Source: Helicostylum pulchrum (lineage: Eukaryota; Mucoromycota; Mucoromycetes; Mucorales; Mucoraceae). Taken from it: a DNA stretch of 64,000 bases. Both the position numbers and the translations under genes were made by a program. Positions 11,846-24,000 of the stretch are shown one piece after another; the stretch's first letter is position 1, and each line of letters opens with the position of its first letter. The stretch spans positions 372,001-436,000 of the forward strand of contig JAIXMO010000004.1 of the NCBI GenBank assembly GCA_025677825.1, written 5' to 3'. Under the pieces are notes generated by a model. It searched no databases and was not told the origin of the DNA. It worked only from the letters and a program-made list of their open reading frames with translations.

Positions 11846-12447
11846 AGGGTAGATATTCCCAGTAGTATTATACAGAATATCTTATATTCCATAAACATTA
11901 CCTCTTATTCCATTAAATATCGTATTCAATTATAATAAATACTTCATTACCTCGTATTCGCTTTTCATTCTAAAAAAATATAATCCTTTGTGATACAACT
12001 TTCTCAAAGTGGCAAAATAATGCAATAAAATCTAGCCTATCATGACATGCCCTGTATTTAAAATCATCGCATCAAATTTGTCTTTTTTAAAAAAAAGATG
12101 TAAATTGCTTTATGGTACATTCATTTATGAGATAACTTACGAAAATAGACACTCTATTTCAAATAGTGTTTTTTAGGCATTGTATATAATTAAAGTAATT
12201 TCAGTCTCAAATCAAATGTTTCATTTAATTTAATTTATTCAAAAGTACCAATGAAAGCTTATTTCTTTCGAGATGTACTGTAAAACGCGCTTTTTTGCAT
12301 TCAATGTAGGAGGGATCAGGCCACTGTAGATTCTTTTTTTTTCTCTTCCCGCGAAATTCAATTACAAATGCCGAAAGTACGTGTTAAAATGCCCTGCGTT
12401 TTTTTTTCTTTTTCTTTTTTTTTTTCTTTTATTATTTTATTATTATC
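11846..12447. other. Intergenic region with SND1 promoter
   Basis: AT-rich and gene-free. The last 70 nt before the SND1 start are a strong pyrimidine tract (12398-12447, mostly T with C), common before highly expressed genes in this window. No further motif is claimed. Confidence 0.5.
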
Positions 12448-15307
12448 ATGGTAAACAAAGCTACAGTTAAGAACGTCTTGTCTGGCGACACAGTTATTTT
12501 AAGAGGAAAGCCTAGAGCTAATGGACCTCCCGCCGAGAGACTCATGGCTTTATCCAACGTCCAAGCACCGAGATTAGGAAACACAACACGATCAGATGAG
12601 GTAAGTGATCTATTGTTTCTTTTTATTTTCTTTTATACTCATCATCTAGTAAAAAGCCTTTTGGTTATGGAGCTCGTGAGTTCCTTAGAAAGTTATTGGT
12701 GGGAAAGGAAGTATCTTTTGTTTCTGAATATACTGTACCTACTACACAACGTGAATATGGTTGCATTTATTTACCTACAGGTGAGAACGTTGCTGAGTTG
12801 GGTGTCAAGAATGGCTGGCTCAAGATACGTGAGGGTCAAAAGACTACTCGTGAAGGTCAAGAAGAAGTTCTTGAGAAATTAGAGCAATTACAAGCCGAAG
12901 CTCAAGCTGCCAAAGTTGGTATGTGGAACGACGCTGAAAAGGTATGTGTTTGGTACTCATTTTTTCTTTTTCTTTTTTTTTAACATGGTGTGCGTGTGCG
13001 TTTTTTTTTACTCATTAGGGTACTCGTGAAGTTTCATTTACTTTCGATCGTGATGGACATGCATTTTTAAGCAAGTATAAAGGAAAGCCTTTGGATGGTA
13101 AGTAAAAAAAAAAGGAGGGGGGGGGGGGTTTGCGCGTAAAATAAATTACTTAATTAAACTTTATATTAGCCGTCATTGAACAAGTCCGTGATGGTGCAAC
13201 CTTCCGTATTTTATTAATTTTGCCAGATCAAACCCAACAAATTATCACATTACATTTAAGTGGTATTAAGGCACCTAGCTGTAAGAGAGATAATGCCCCT
13301 GCTGACGATCAATCCGTTTCCGAACCCTTTGGAGAGGAATGTAAGTTCTTTGTTGAATCTCGTCTTTTACAACGTGGCGTCAAGGTCATTCTTGAAGGTC
13401 TTTCTCAATCTGGTGGTCAGACCTTCGTAGGTTCTGTTCAACATCCTGCTGGAAACATCGCCGAGTTATTACTCTCTCAAGGTTTAGCAAAGTGTGTTGA
13501 TTGGAGTATCACTTTAGCTACTTGTGGTCCTGCTCCTCTTCGTCAAGCTGAAAAGACCGCCAAGGAAAAGAAGCTTCGTATCTGGCGCGATTTTGTTGCC
13601 AAGAAGGTTGATACCAATGCCACTGAATTCGATGCTACTGTTGTTCGTATCGTTACTGGTGACATGATTATTGTCAAGACTAAAACTGGTGTTGAAAAGA
13701 AGCTTCAATTAGCTAGTGTTAAGCAAGCTCCTCGTGGTGCTGGTACCACCACTGCTAACTCCAAGTCAAGAGATATTAAGGAAGTAGGTTATCAATTTGA
13801 AGCAAGAGAGTTCTTGAGAAAGAAGTTGATTGGTAAGCAAGCACATGTTACTATTGATTACCACAAGCCTGCTCAAGATGGGTTCGAAGCAAGAGATTGT
13901 GCTACCGTTATTGTCAGCAACCACAACATTGCTGAACAATTAATTGTTCGTGGCCTTGCTACTGCTATTCGTCATCGTAAGGATGATGATAACCGTTCTC
14001 ACTGTTACGATCAACTCTTGCTTGCTGAAAAGAAGGCTGAAGAAGAAAAGAAGGGTATTCATAGTCCCAAGGAACAACCTGTTGTTCGTATTGTTGATGC
14101 CTCTGAGAACGCAGCCAAGTCTCGTCAATTCTTAACCTTCTTGAAGCGTAGTGGTAAAGTAAACGCCGTAGTTGATTTTGTTGCAAACGGTTCTCGTTTG
14201 TTTGTTTGGGTTCCCAAGGAAAACTGTCGTCTTACTTTCGTTTTATCTGGTGTCCGTGCTCCTCGTGTTGGTCGTACCGCTAATGATAAATCTGAACCCT
14301 ATGGTCAAGAAGCTTTAGATTTCGTCTCTCAAAAGTGTCTTCAACATGACGTTGAAATTGAGATTGAAAATGTGGACAAGATTGGTAGCTTTGTTGGTTC
14401 TCTCTTTGTCAATGGTGAAAACTTGGCTGTCTCTCTTTTATCTCGTGGTCTTGCTACTATTCATGAATACTCTGCTGATGAATCTAATTATGTGAACCAA
14501 TTGTATGGTGCTGAACGTGAAGCAAAGACTGAGAAGAGAGGTATTTGGTCTGATTTCAAGGAAGAAGTTGTCGAAGAAAAGGCTAATGCTGGGCCTAATC
14601 GTGAATATATTGACGTGGTTGTCTCTGATATTATCAGTGGTTCTCACTTTTATGTACAAAAAGTAACTGATGAAATTGCTAAATTAAAGACTTTAATGTC
14701 TGAAATAGGTCAATATCAAAACGCTCGTCCTGCTGATCCTAGCTTTAAACCTCGTGTAGGTGAAAATGTTAGTGCTAAATTCACTGAAGATGATTGTTGG
14801 TATAGAGGAAGAGTGCGTCGTATCTCTCACGAAGGTATTGAAGTTTTGTATATCGATTTTGGTAACTCTGAAACATTACCAAACTCCCGTGTCCGTTCTT
14901 TGCCTGAAAACTTTAAACAACTTAAGGCTCAAGCTCATGAAGCCGTCTTATCTTTTGTCAAATCTCCCGAAGTAACAGAAGATTATGGCATTGAAGCTGT
15001 TGAGTGTCTTAAGGACCTTACTGCCGATAAGCAATTAGTTGCTAATGTTGATGCTCGTGAAGGTAATGTGATGTGTCTTACTCTCTTTGACTTCCGTAAA
15101 TCTGCTAGCGCAGAAGACAGTGTGAACTTGGATATGGTCAGTGAAGGACAAGCATATGTTACTCCCAAGGTTCGTTATGCTCGTGGTAACGAAACAATTT
15201 TGAAAGCACTTCAAGAGGCTCAAGAAGAAGCAATTAAACGTAGACGTGGTATGTTCGAGTATGGTGATATCACTGGTAATGAAGACGTTACTAGTACTCA
15301 CTATTAA
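12448..15307 (+). CDS. SND1: Staphylococcal-nuclease and Tudor domain protein (SND1/Tudor-SN)
   Basis: Four exons: 12448-12600, 12657-12941, 13019-13097 and 13170-15307; 884 residues, the usual family length. The order is four SN-like OB-fold repeats (from about residues 4, 195, 325 and 503), then a Tudor domain from about residue 700 (PRVGENVSAKFTEDDCWYRG, later IDFGNSETL) embedded in a partial fifth SN repeat. Family knowledge: a conserved RNA-binding protein with roles in RNA decay, splicing and transcription, and in RNA-silencing complexes of animals and some protists. The first intron ends in AAAAAG rather than the upstream CTAG, because only this gives the conserved DEPFGYGAREFLRK junction in phase. 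The 3' end converges on NOSIP with 60 bp between stops; AATAAA is at 15327. Confidence 0.95.
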
Positions 15308-15367
15308 AAAAAACGATTTTTTTTGTAATAAAATAATATATATGTATACCGAGTTTTATTATTGTTA

Positions 15368-16539
15368 TTATTGGAAACACAAGTTAAACTTTTCTGCAAC
15401 TGCTTTTTTACTGGCACTAGCAAATCCAGTACCTTCCGGACTCATATCAATAATGTCCTTTGTCTTTACTTTGCTCTCACAAACAAAACATTTTTTAGAT
15501 TTTGACACAAATTTATCAACACAACCATTACAAATGACATGTCCACAGTTACGCAATACTATCAACGCATAAAAAACAGGTTAGGATACAATCAAACTCG
15601 AGTCATTACTCGTTACTTACATGATAACTTTGATGCGTTCGTCAAGGTCTTTAAACACGCTGGACATACATTGCTCTCGTTTTTGCTATCTTCGGTTTGG
15701 AACTTCACATTTATCAATGATTTAATGCTACATTATTTGATTTAGTTTAATTGACTCTTTTTACTATTTTTTTTTCGTTACCTGAGAGGATGGGCTTTGT
15801 CTGTTGCATTACAGATTACTTGAGTCTTGACAGGCTTTAAAACAGATGCATCTGCAGCGGGTGTAACAGAAGGCTACAAAGTAAAATTAAACATCACACT
15901 TCAAAAAAAAAACATGCACATGTATATATCTTACCACCCAGAAAGAACCAATCTTTGGCTTTGCAGCCTCATCCTTTTCTCTTTTTAATTCAAGTGCTTT
16001 CTCTTCAATAGCTTTTTCATTTATAGAACGAGTTTCAACTTTATCCTCTTCTCCTTCTTCTCCTTCTTCTTCCAATTTACGCTTCTTACTATTAGGAATA
16101 TCATCTTTAAGGACCACTTTTTGACGATCACCCAACATACTGTTTTGAGTTTTATCAAAAGAATCTAAAATGACACGTTGTGCTTCCAATTCACCCAATT
16201 GCTTTTGATTGTTTAATTCTTGATTCTTTTGTTCTATTGCTCTTTGTTCTTGCTTAATCGCTTGCTTTTGTTGTAAAATAGATTCGTACATGCATTCTTG
16301 ACAAGCTAAATGTCCCTCACCACAACATACTGGGTTTCTAGCGGTTTGAAGACATAAGTAACAAGCGTTGTAGTTTCTATATGAATCTCTCCCTAAACGT
16401 TGCTATATATAAAGTGTGAGTGGTACGGTATTAGAATATACTAGAGATCACTTACTCTCTTTGTACCGTATTCAAGGGTATGCGTTTCGTGGTATGTAAA
16501 TACACTAGAAGCAGTATTATTCTTTGAATGGCGAGGCAT
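15368..16539 (-). CDS. NOSIP: NOSIP-type RING/U-box protein (spliceosome-associated E3)
   Basis: Five exons: 16539-16456, 16402-15935, 15873-15782, 15727-15621 and 15558-15368, phases consistent, 313 residues. The start MPRHSKNNTASSVFTYHE matches the NOSIP N-terminus. A Cys-rich half-RING follows (CYLCLQTARNPVCC...CQEC), then a long charged coiled coil (QQKQAIKQEQRAIEQKN), then the C-terminal zinc-less/RING-like part with CPACLKTLTN, NCGHVICNGCVDKF, CFVCESKV and the terminal GTGFASASKK block typical of the family. In other eukaryotes NOSIP is an E3 ligase and a component of catalytic spliceosomes. It starts 136 bp from the divergent CWF19 gene, also a spliceosome protein. Human NOSIP is 301 aa, so length fits. 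Confidence 0.9.
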
Positions 16540-16675
16540 CTTGGTTTAAAGAAGAAAAAGAAAGAAAGAAAAATATATTTTCAAACGCAAAATCAACTAT
16601 AATATTTTTTTATAAAAAGCCATGACTTGCAAAAAAAATAGTTTCTCTTTTTTTTTCACAAAAACAACTTAAATC
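16540..16675. promoter_or_regulatory. Compact bidirectional promoter, NOSIP / CWF19
   Basis: Only 136 bp separate the two start codons. The interval holds two opposed poly-purine/poly-pyrimidine tracts (AAGAAGAAAAAGAAAGAAAG near 16550-16570 and a T/C tract at 16640-16658) and an AT core near 16600 (AATATTTTTTTATAAA). Both products act in the spliceosome, so shared control is plausible; this is inference from layout. Confidence 0.6.
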
Positions 16676-19107
16676 ATGGGAGATCATAAACATAAAAAGT
16701 CTTCAAAGAGAGACCTTAAAGAAAGCAGCAGTAGCAGAGATCACAAAAAACATAAAAAAAGTAGCAAAAAAGAAAAGGAAATCGATTACTCTGATCCTTC
16801 ACTTTGGGTAGAAGCAGGAACCAACGTAGCCGAAATCACACCTGCTGAACACTTGAGAAATCATCAAAAGGCTTCAGAAGCTAGAGGACAAGAGTTAGAC
16901 GCAGACGCTACACTTCTACAAGAGCATGATGCTAGACACGGATGGATGCTTGACGGTGGTATGGATTTTGGTGCTATGGGTACCGCAAGAATAAAGGAAG
17001 AAGATAAACCAAAGCCTAATCCTGACTTTGTAAGTATCACATAAAAAAAGCCTCTTCTATTTTTTTTCCTAACAAAGACAAACAATATATTATGTAGCCT
17101 GTGATAAGTGAACGTGAATTAAACCAGAATTTGGTTAAAGGAATCAAGTTTGAAGATTATGTACCCGAAGTGAAAAAATCAATCAAGTTTGGCGATGCTG
17201 GTTCTAATTGGAGAATGATGAAGTTGAAACGTGCAAAGGAACAAGCTGAGGATGAGGGTAGACCATTAATGGAAGTTGGTGTCGAGAAATACGGTGTGAG
17301 TTCTATTTTATTTTTATTTTTTGTGTCTCGCATGATTTACTAAATATTATGTAGTCTGTTGAGAAATTTGAAGAGGCGTTGCAGGAAAGAGAATATTTAG
17401 ACAACAGAAGAGGCGGTGGTAGAAGCAATGATAGAAGAGACGATAGAAGGAGTGACAGAAGAGACGATAGAAGAGATGACAGAAGAGATGGTAGAAGAGA
17501 CGATAGAAGAGATGACAGAAGAGATGGTAGAAGAGACGATAGAAGAGACGATAGAAGAGATGATAGACGCGACGATAGTACTCGTAAGTATATGTTTACT
17601 GATACAGACTCGCAACAACAAAATACATTTAAACGTCCTGAACCACCAAAGCGTCGCTCCCCTTCACCTCAAAAATCATCCGCACCAGCAATCCCTGCAC
17701 CAACAATTCAATCCATCATTCCTCAAAGTATGGCACCAGTTGTTCACGCACTTACTCGCGATCAGCTCAACAAATTAAACTCAAAGGTTGTTAAAGCTAA
17801 ATTAATGGGAATGGCTAATGCAGAACAGCTCGAAAAAGAATACCAAGAGGAGTTGGAGAAATATGAACAAGCAGAAAGAGGAGACGTGACAGTGTTACCT
17901 TCATTGGATAGTCAAGGTCGATTATACGATTACGCATTAAAACAAGGAAACCAAGATCATGAAGCATTGAAAGGAAAGAAAAAGTATGAGGGGACTCACG
18001 ATAAAGTTACCGGCGAACGTATTCGTTATGGTACGTCTGACGATACTTTGTCACTGGCTGAAATGGTGAGACAGGAAAAGGGTGGCAGTAAATCTTCAAA
18101 CATGGACATGGAATTTGCTAATAGAATTATGGCTGATGCAACGTTCGAGGTAAGTAATAATAAAGTAATAAAACGTTTTAGCCAGGTATTGATACCTTAA
18201 ATCAGAATAGTAATGATTACATGGACGATAAAGCAGATATTATGGCTTCTAAGAAGGGTGTAACAGAAGAACAAAAAATGAGACGTGCTGTTACAGGTAT
18301 GTTAATTCTAACCATAAAGAAAGGAAAAAAAAAAAACTTATATGTTTTGTAATAATATAGACTATAAGAGAACTCAAGATCTATTAAGTAAATGTAAGTT
18401 TTGTTACCACGACGGTGCGCCTCCTCAACTTGCTATGATCTCGCTCGGAACCACTTGTTATTTGGCTCTACCCAATGTACAAGAACTTACACCTGGAAAT
18501 TGTTTGATCGTCCCTATTCAGCATGTATCGACTACTTTAGAATGCGATGACGATGTGTGGACAGAAATTAGAGTATGTATACTACATAAAATACTATAAA
18601 AACAAATAACTTATTTTTTTTACTCTGTAGAATTTCCAAAAATGTTTAATGAAAATGTTTCATGAACAAGGCAAAGGTGTTATATTTATGGAAACGGTTC
18701 TTAGTCTTAGATCTCAACGACATACAGTCATCGAAGCTATTCCTATTCCATATGGCGTCTATGAAGATGCTCCTGCTTATTTCAAGGAAGCAATCATGGC
18801 TAGTGGTGAAGAATGGTCTCAACATAAAAAACTTATAACAACAGTTGAACGTGGGTTCCGTAATTCACTTGTTAAAAATTTACCTTATTTCCATGTTTGG
18901 TTTGGTTTAGATAAAGGGTATGGTCATGTCATTGAGGACTCCAAGGATTTCCCTTACTGGTTTGGCAAAGAGGTTATTGCTGGTATGTTGGATATTGGAC
19001 CCGAGTTATGGCGTAAACCAAGATTCTATCATCCTGCTGAAAATCATCAACGTCAACAAGAATTTTTAAAGTCTTGGGAAAAATGGGACTGGACTGCCGC
19101 TTTGTAA
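16676..19107 (+). CDS. CWF19: CWF19-like splicing factor (CwfJ C-terminal domains)
   Basis: Six exons: 16676-17029, 17098-17295, 17355-18149, 18182-18296, 18361-18572 and 18631-19107; 716 residues. The N-terminus is Lys/His/Ser-rich (HKKHKKSSKK), then conserved KLKRAKEQAEDEGR and a DDRRD-repeat tract (about residues 205-255). The CwfJ_C_1 domain is at about 490-605 (CKFCYHDGAPP, PNVQELTPGNCLIVP, with the HIT-like QHVSTT motif). CwfJ_C_2 is at about 610-716 (EAIPIPYGVYEDAPAYFKEA ... YFHVWFGLDKGYGHVIED). Family role: Cwf19/Drn1 relatives act in late spliceosome and lariat-intron turnover. Length lies between fission-yeast Cwf19 and human CWF19L2. Confidence 0.93.
17430..17580 (+). repeat. In-frame minisatellite coding DDRRD repeats in CWF19
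   Basis: Units built on AGAAGAGA(C/T)GATAGA and AGAGATG(G/A)TAGAAG repeat about 12 times without breaking the frame, coding alternating Asp/Arg units (DDRRD, DGRRD, SDRRD). Such RD/RE dipeptide tracts occur in splicing factors as RS-like low-complexity regions. Nucleotide identity between units is high, suggesting recent slippage expansion. Confidence 0.85.
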
Positions 19108-19602
19108 TTATATTTTCCTGAATAAAAAAACGTTTGCTCTTTTTCTTTAAACTAGGTATATTAGTTATTTTAAAGAGCTCATATCTATCGATGCTGACAA
19201 TTACTTACGAGTTGGGAGTTTTATGGGTACGTTAGTTGTATTGAGAGGTGAGATGTTAACTAAAAAAACAAGATAATGAAGTCATATGTAACGACATTTG
19301 AGTTACACGTACACGGAATCATAAGTCGTACATGTACATGACTCTTAATTGTAAGTTAGTTGTAAGTGGCACTGATCTAACTCAATCAAACTATTTTTAA
19401 GTGCTGAAAAGATGAAAAAGGTGGAAGGGCTTAATATTTACTCAAAAGATCGATTATACGTTATAGTTTGTATTTAAGACGGGCCCTACTATGCAATGTA
19501 TCTACCAGGACGACTTCTGTCCCCCGCTTTAACACCGCTATTACCACGATTCGATTTAACGGTGAAATCCAACTTCACAAAACTAGTAAATATATAAAAT
19601 AA
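19108..19602. other. Intergenic, no gene seen
   Basis: 3' flank of CWF19 and spacer before the foldback repeat. A short imperfect palindrome around GTACACGTAC / GTACATGTAC (19308-19340) was noticed. No reading frame of interest. Confidence 0.5.
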
Positions 19603-21055
19603 ATTTAGAGGATTTTACAATAAATTTATACTTGAATAGAGTGTGTATCGGCAGAAAACTAGCTAGGAAAAGTAAATAAATATAGATGGTTGCTAAGTGA
19701 TGAAGGATTGAAAAGGGGTGCAGTTTAAACAAAATACAGTAAAAACAAATATACTTTTTAGTTCTACTTATCATTGCTAGTAGTTTTTAAAGGTATTGTT
19801 ATGTGGTATTCCAATAAATAGCTCTGCAGTTATTTAATTGACAACAATAAAAAATTTTAATACGATTTAATGTTTGAGCTCTTGTAAAAAATGATACACT
19901 TCATATATTTTTGTACAATAGCTTAGGTGAGTTCAAGAACTATTGAAAGTATTACAATACATTTTTTTCGTTCATTATCATCTTAAAAACGCGTCTTTTT
20001 AAGTAAAGGTTTAGAAGTAACTTCTAAAAAAGGTGTTTTCTTTGTATAATTAAACATCGGGAAATAATTCTTTTGCCCAAGCTACTTAGTAAAAGTTAGT
20101 CTTTAGAATGTTATCTTTAATAATAAAATTGAAAATCGCTTGTTGTTTTATACTGTTCTCGATTTTTTATATTTTTCTTCCGTCGATCATTTTTGATGCT
20201 TTTTGGTGGTTATTTCAAGATTACTCAATATTTACGTTGCCATTATTTGTGAAAATCAATGATAGTAAAGTGCTCTTTTAGTTGCATCTAATTTATCTAA
20301 AATCACATTTTTAATAAAAACACTGAACGAATAGTCACTATTTTAGACTTTTTTTCCCGCTAAAATTTGAGTTACGCGGTCCTTAAATTAGCAATTTCTT
20401 TAAAGCGCGTTTTCTCGCCCAGTTTTAGATGTAGCACTTTTATTTATAAACATCCAATATATAGTTTTCAGATATCTACATTCGGTGATATAACCAAACA
20501 CGGCAATAAAAAGCTACATTTTATGTAATCGCCAAGCTCTGAAAATGATTACACGATGTTACACTAAAAAAGTGTATTTTTTTACCCAAAAAAAAAAAGG
20601 TCTAAAATAGTGATTACTCTTTCAGTTTTTGCATTAAAAGTATGATTTAAAATGTATTAAAAGCGTCTAAACAAATGCAGTACCGTAAATAATTTTTTTA
20701 CAAAGAAAGGAAAAGTAGATCTGGAGTAATTGTAAAATAACCTCAAAAACACAAAAGGGGTTAAACCCCAAAAATGAAAATCGAAAAAAGAAAACCAAAA
20801 AATGCATTTTTAATTTTTTTTATCAAAGATCTATTCAAAAAATTTATTTGTATTAAACAACTTGGGTCCAAAACACGTTTCCTGTTCGTTGAAAAATTAA
20901 AAACCATTATTTGTTATAGCTGCTGAAATTAGCGGTGAGTTCTTATGTGAGCGATTGTAGAAGCCCGGTATCTCAGTGAGCTTTTTTCTCAGCAGTAATT
21001 ATCCACTGTTCGATATAAGGGCAGATTTCTTCCACCCTGAAATAGATATTACTGG
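19603..21055 (-). mobile_element. Non-coding foldback-type repeat, copy 1 (inverted)
   Basis: About 1.45 kb matching 38644-40116 in inverted orientation over most of its length, with long blocks that look over 85% identical by eye (for example 20450-20800). It has no credible reading frame. Internally it contains two imperfect inverted arms (about 20205-20360 and 20590-20790): both carry the CTAAAATAGTGA(T/C)TA block, a long T/A tract and a (G)AGTAAT..AAAATAACC block in opposite orientation, around a unique core with GTAATCGCCAAGCT. The terminus at 21055 is a degenerate form of the CAGTAGCGG end. This structure fits a foldback or MITE-like non-autonomous DNA transposon. Confidence 0.7.
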
Positions 21056-24000
21056 CATAAGCTTTCAACGGAGTTAATAGGTTGCTTTTGGACCTTTTAA
21101 CTTCTTTTATAGTACATTTGATATATCGGGTTTTAACAAAAAGCGCTAAACAGATTATTCCGTTTCGAAAAAACAAATGATTGCATTTTTTGTTGTTGTT
21201 CTTATCTACTTCCATGTGAAGTACATCTATTTTTTTTTTTTCTCGGTGAAGTTCTTTTAACCCTTCTTTCAAATGTCTGAAAATACAAAATATATACATA
21301 CGATACTTTTGTTCGTACTGGATTTTTATTTTTTATTTTTTATTTTTTTGGCATTTATTATTGCATAAAATTTAAGAATACTAGGAAAACATTTATCGTT
21401 TAGAAACCAAATACAGGTTTTTTTTATATCGTCTATTATCTTTTCTTGCTGGGAAAGCGGTAAAACGGGAGTGTTTAACATATTATTATATATTGCTTTT
21501 TATTTTACTTCATATTTTAACATGAGCTGACAGCGGAAGCTTTTCTCGCTTTTCTTGATTTTTTATCAAGCATATACATATCTTTTTAATGAGTCCAAAA
21601 AATTATATACAGAAAACTTGCTCATTTAGTAAGCAAAAAAGGGAACTGGTCCATAAGATACAAGAAAACATTTGTAATTGTTTTGGCTCATTAAAGTACT
21701 AGCTGCGTAACTATTAACTAGCTTTTATATGAACATACTATACCCTGTCAAATAACAGAAATTTGAAGTTCTAAATATCAATAAATTTTTAAAAAAAAAA
21801 ATACATATCAAACACTGTCATCTTATTGTTTCTTATTTTTGTGAACCAAATAGCGGTACCTTGACCAAGTTCGTAACTGTGCGACCAGATTTTATTTTTA
21901 ATCTGACACAACTTAATTTTCACTGTCGTAACTATCTACTCTGGGGGAGTTTTTTTTTTCCAGCAAACAATTGTAACATTGATGAAAGAGTTTTTCTTTA
22001 ATATTTCCGTTTAACATTTCATACTTTTTGCAACTTGGAATTTCTTATCCGCGAGACTTGAAGCACATGGTGCTACTAAGAGAGTACTTATGGTAACTAT
22101 AAATGTATGAAAGTACAAAGTTACTTCGCCTTGGCGTAGCTAATATTATATAAAAGTGTTGAAAACGTGTGAAAATAACGGATTTAAGCATAAAGGTGTA
22201 ACGCTGGACAAGATGTAAATCTGTTTTACAATGAGAAAGTTATTCTTGAATCAGTAACAAATTATTCTACCGTCAATTAGCGCTATAATATGAACACAAT
22301 TCGGGGTAATAGTACAATTAATTGTTCTGTATACCAAAGAGAAAAAAAAAAAGAAGATTCTCCGGCTACCAGAAAATAAATCGGACCGAAAACCTGTTTA
22401 GGCATATCATATTCTTTTTTTCGTATATTGGCCCTGAACTACACTATTGTAACTTCAAATAACATGATAATACAAAAAATAAAACAAAATAGAAAATATA
22501 TATTTTAGCGGTTTCCTGATATTATAAAGATTATTTCGAGTTGCATTGATTTATCTTCGTAAAGTAGAATTTAATTACTAAATAAGTAATAGTTTCCGTC
22601 TGATTAAAATATCACTTAAAGAACTGTATAGTTACTATACGAGGACACAGTTGCTGACAAGACGATGTACCTACTATTATTTTTAGCCGCTTTATAAATA
22701 AAGCAGAATTCATCTATATAGTGCAATAAGATAAGGCCGTGTATAAAATCAATATGCGTGAATACTATTTAAGCTCACTGCGAAAGCAACTAGCGCTTAT
22801 CGATTACTTTATTGCGGGAGAAGCTTATCTCGTCAAATATACTTAATATATCGAACAAAATATGTGGTCCACAAAGCCTTTTGGGGGATTTCATCTGTCA
22901 AACATCTTTTTTTCATCCTAAAATACTGTGTCCCTAGTATTCGAATAAAAAAAAACCTTAGCCCCAAATAATTTGATACGATTGGTATGAGCGAGCTTTT
23001 CTAATGCTACTCTGGTCCCTTAAACTATAAAAACAACATCCACGAAAAATAAATCGCGGGGAAAAAAAAAAAAAAACTTTGTAAACTTAGAAGAAAAAAA
23101 AACCCAATGCAGTCGAAACAGATCAGAAACTTTTTTTTTTGTCTCAACGTTTATAATGCGAACATAGTTACCCCCATCTCATATACTCCTCATATGATGG
23201 ATCTTTTTTTTTTCTATTATAGTACAATAATATTTACGAAATCCGAACTTGTTACGAAAGGGGATATCTTGTTCTGAAAGTTGTGGTGGTGGTGGCTATA
23301 TTCCCGAAAAGACTAGATTGTAATGTCACACTTTATGTGTTTCGTATTTTGAACAAGAGTTTGAATAAGCAGGTTGTTATCTTTGTGGCACAATGAGGAT
23401 ACAATAAAGAAACTTTTTTTTTTATAAACCCTACACATTTATGTGTACAGCCACGAGGAAGAACTGTGTGATCTTCATTTTCTTTAAATAAACCCTTTCC
23501 TCACATTGTATGAAGACAAATACGGCGATTGTGTCAAAATATGGCTCGTTTTAAGTTGCCATTATACATTTAATTGTTTTTGTTTCAATTAAATTTTTTT
23601 TTAAAAAAAAAATAGTGTTACTGTAATCGTCAACTGAGACGCTGTAACAAAACATGATATTTCCGTCAAGCGTATCTACAAGGTATAAGAGAATATTTAA
23701 ATACTACTTCCAGCGACTCATTTCGATTCATACTCGATTCGGTAACTATAGAAAACACCTGTATTGGAAATAAATGACCTTGTTTGTGAAATCAAGAATA
23801 TTTTTTTATCTTCTAAACTAAACTAATCAGAAGACCTGTGTTACAAAACAGGTGGAGCAAATGAGATTTGTTTAAAGGAGCGAACGTTGTGTATTTTTTA
23901 AAAAACATGAAGATCTCGCACATCATTTAACAGACAAATGCTTTATTATATTCCTTACATAATACACTGAAAAAAGAAAATCGGGTTTTCTTAAAGGTTT

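Noticed and set aside
15246..15572. Plus-strand frame across the SND1/NOSIP junction
   Set aside because: Overlaps the last exon of NOSIP on the other strand and the SND1 stop; no protein signature.
17416..17778. Open frame coding Glu/Thr/Met repeats across CWF19
   Set aside because: Shadow of the DDRRD minisatellite in another frame; the CWF19 frame has domain and splice support.
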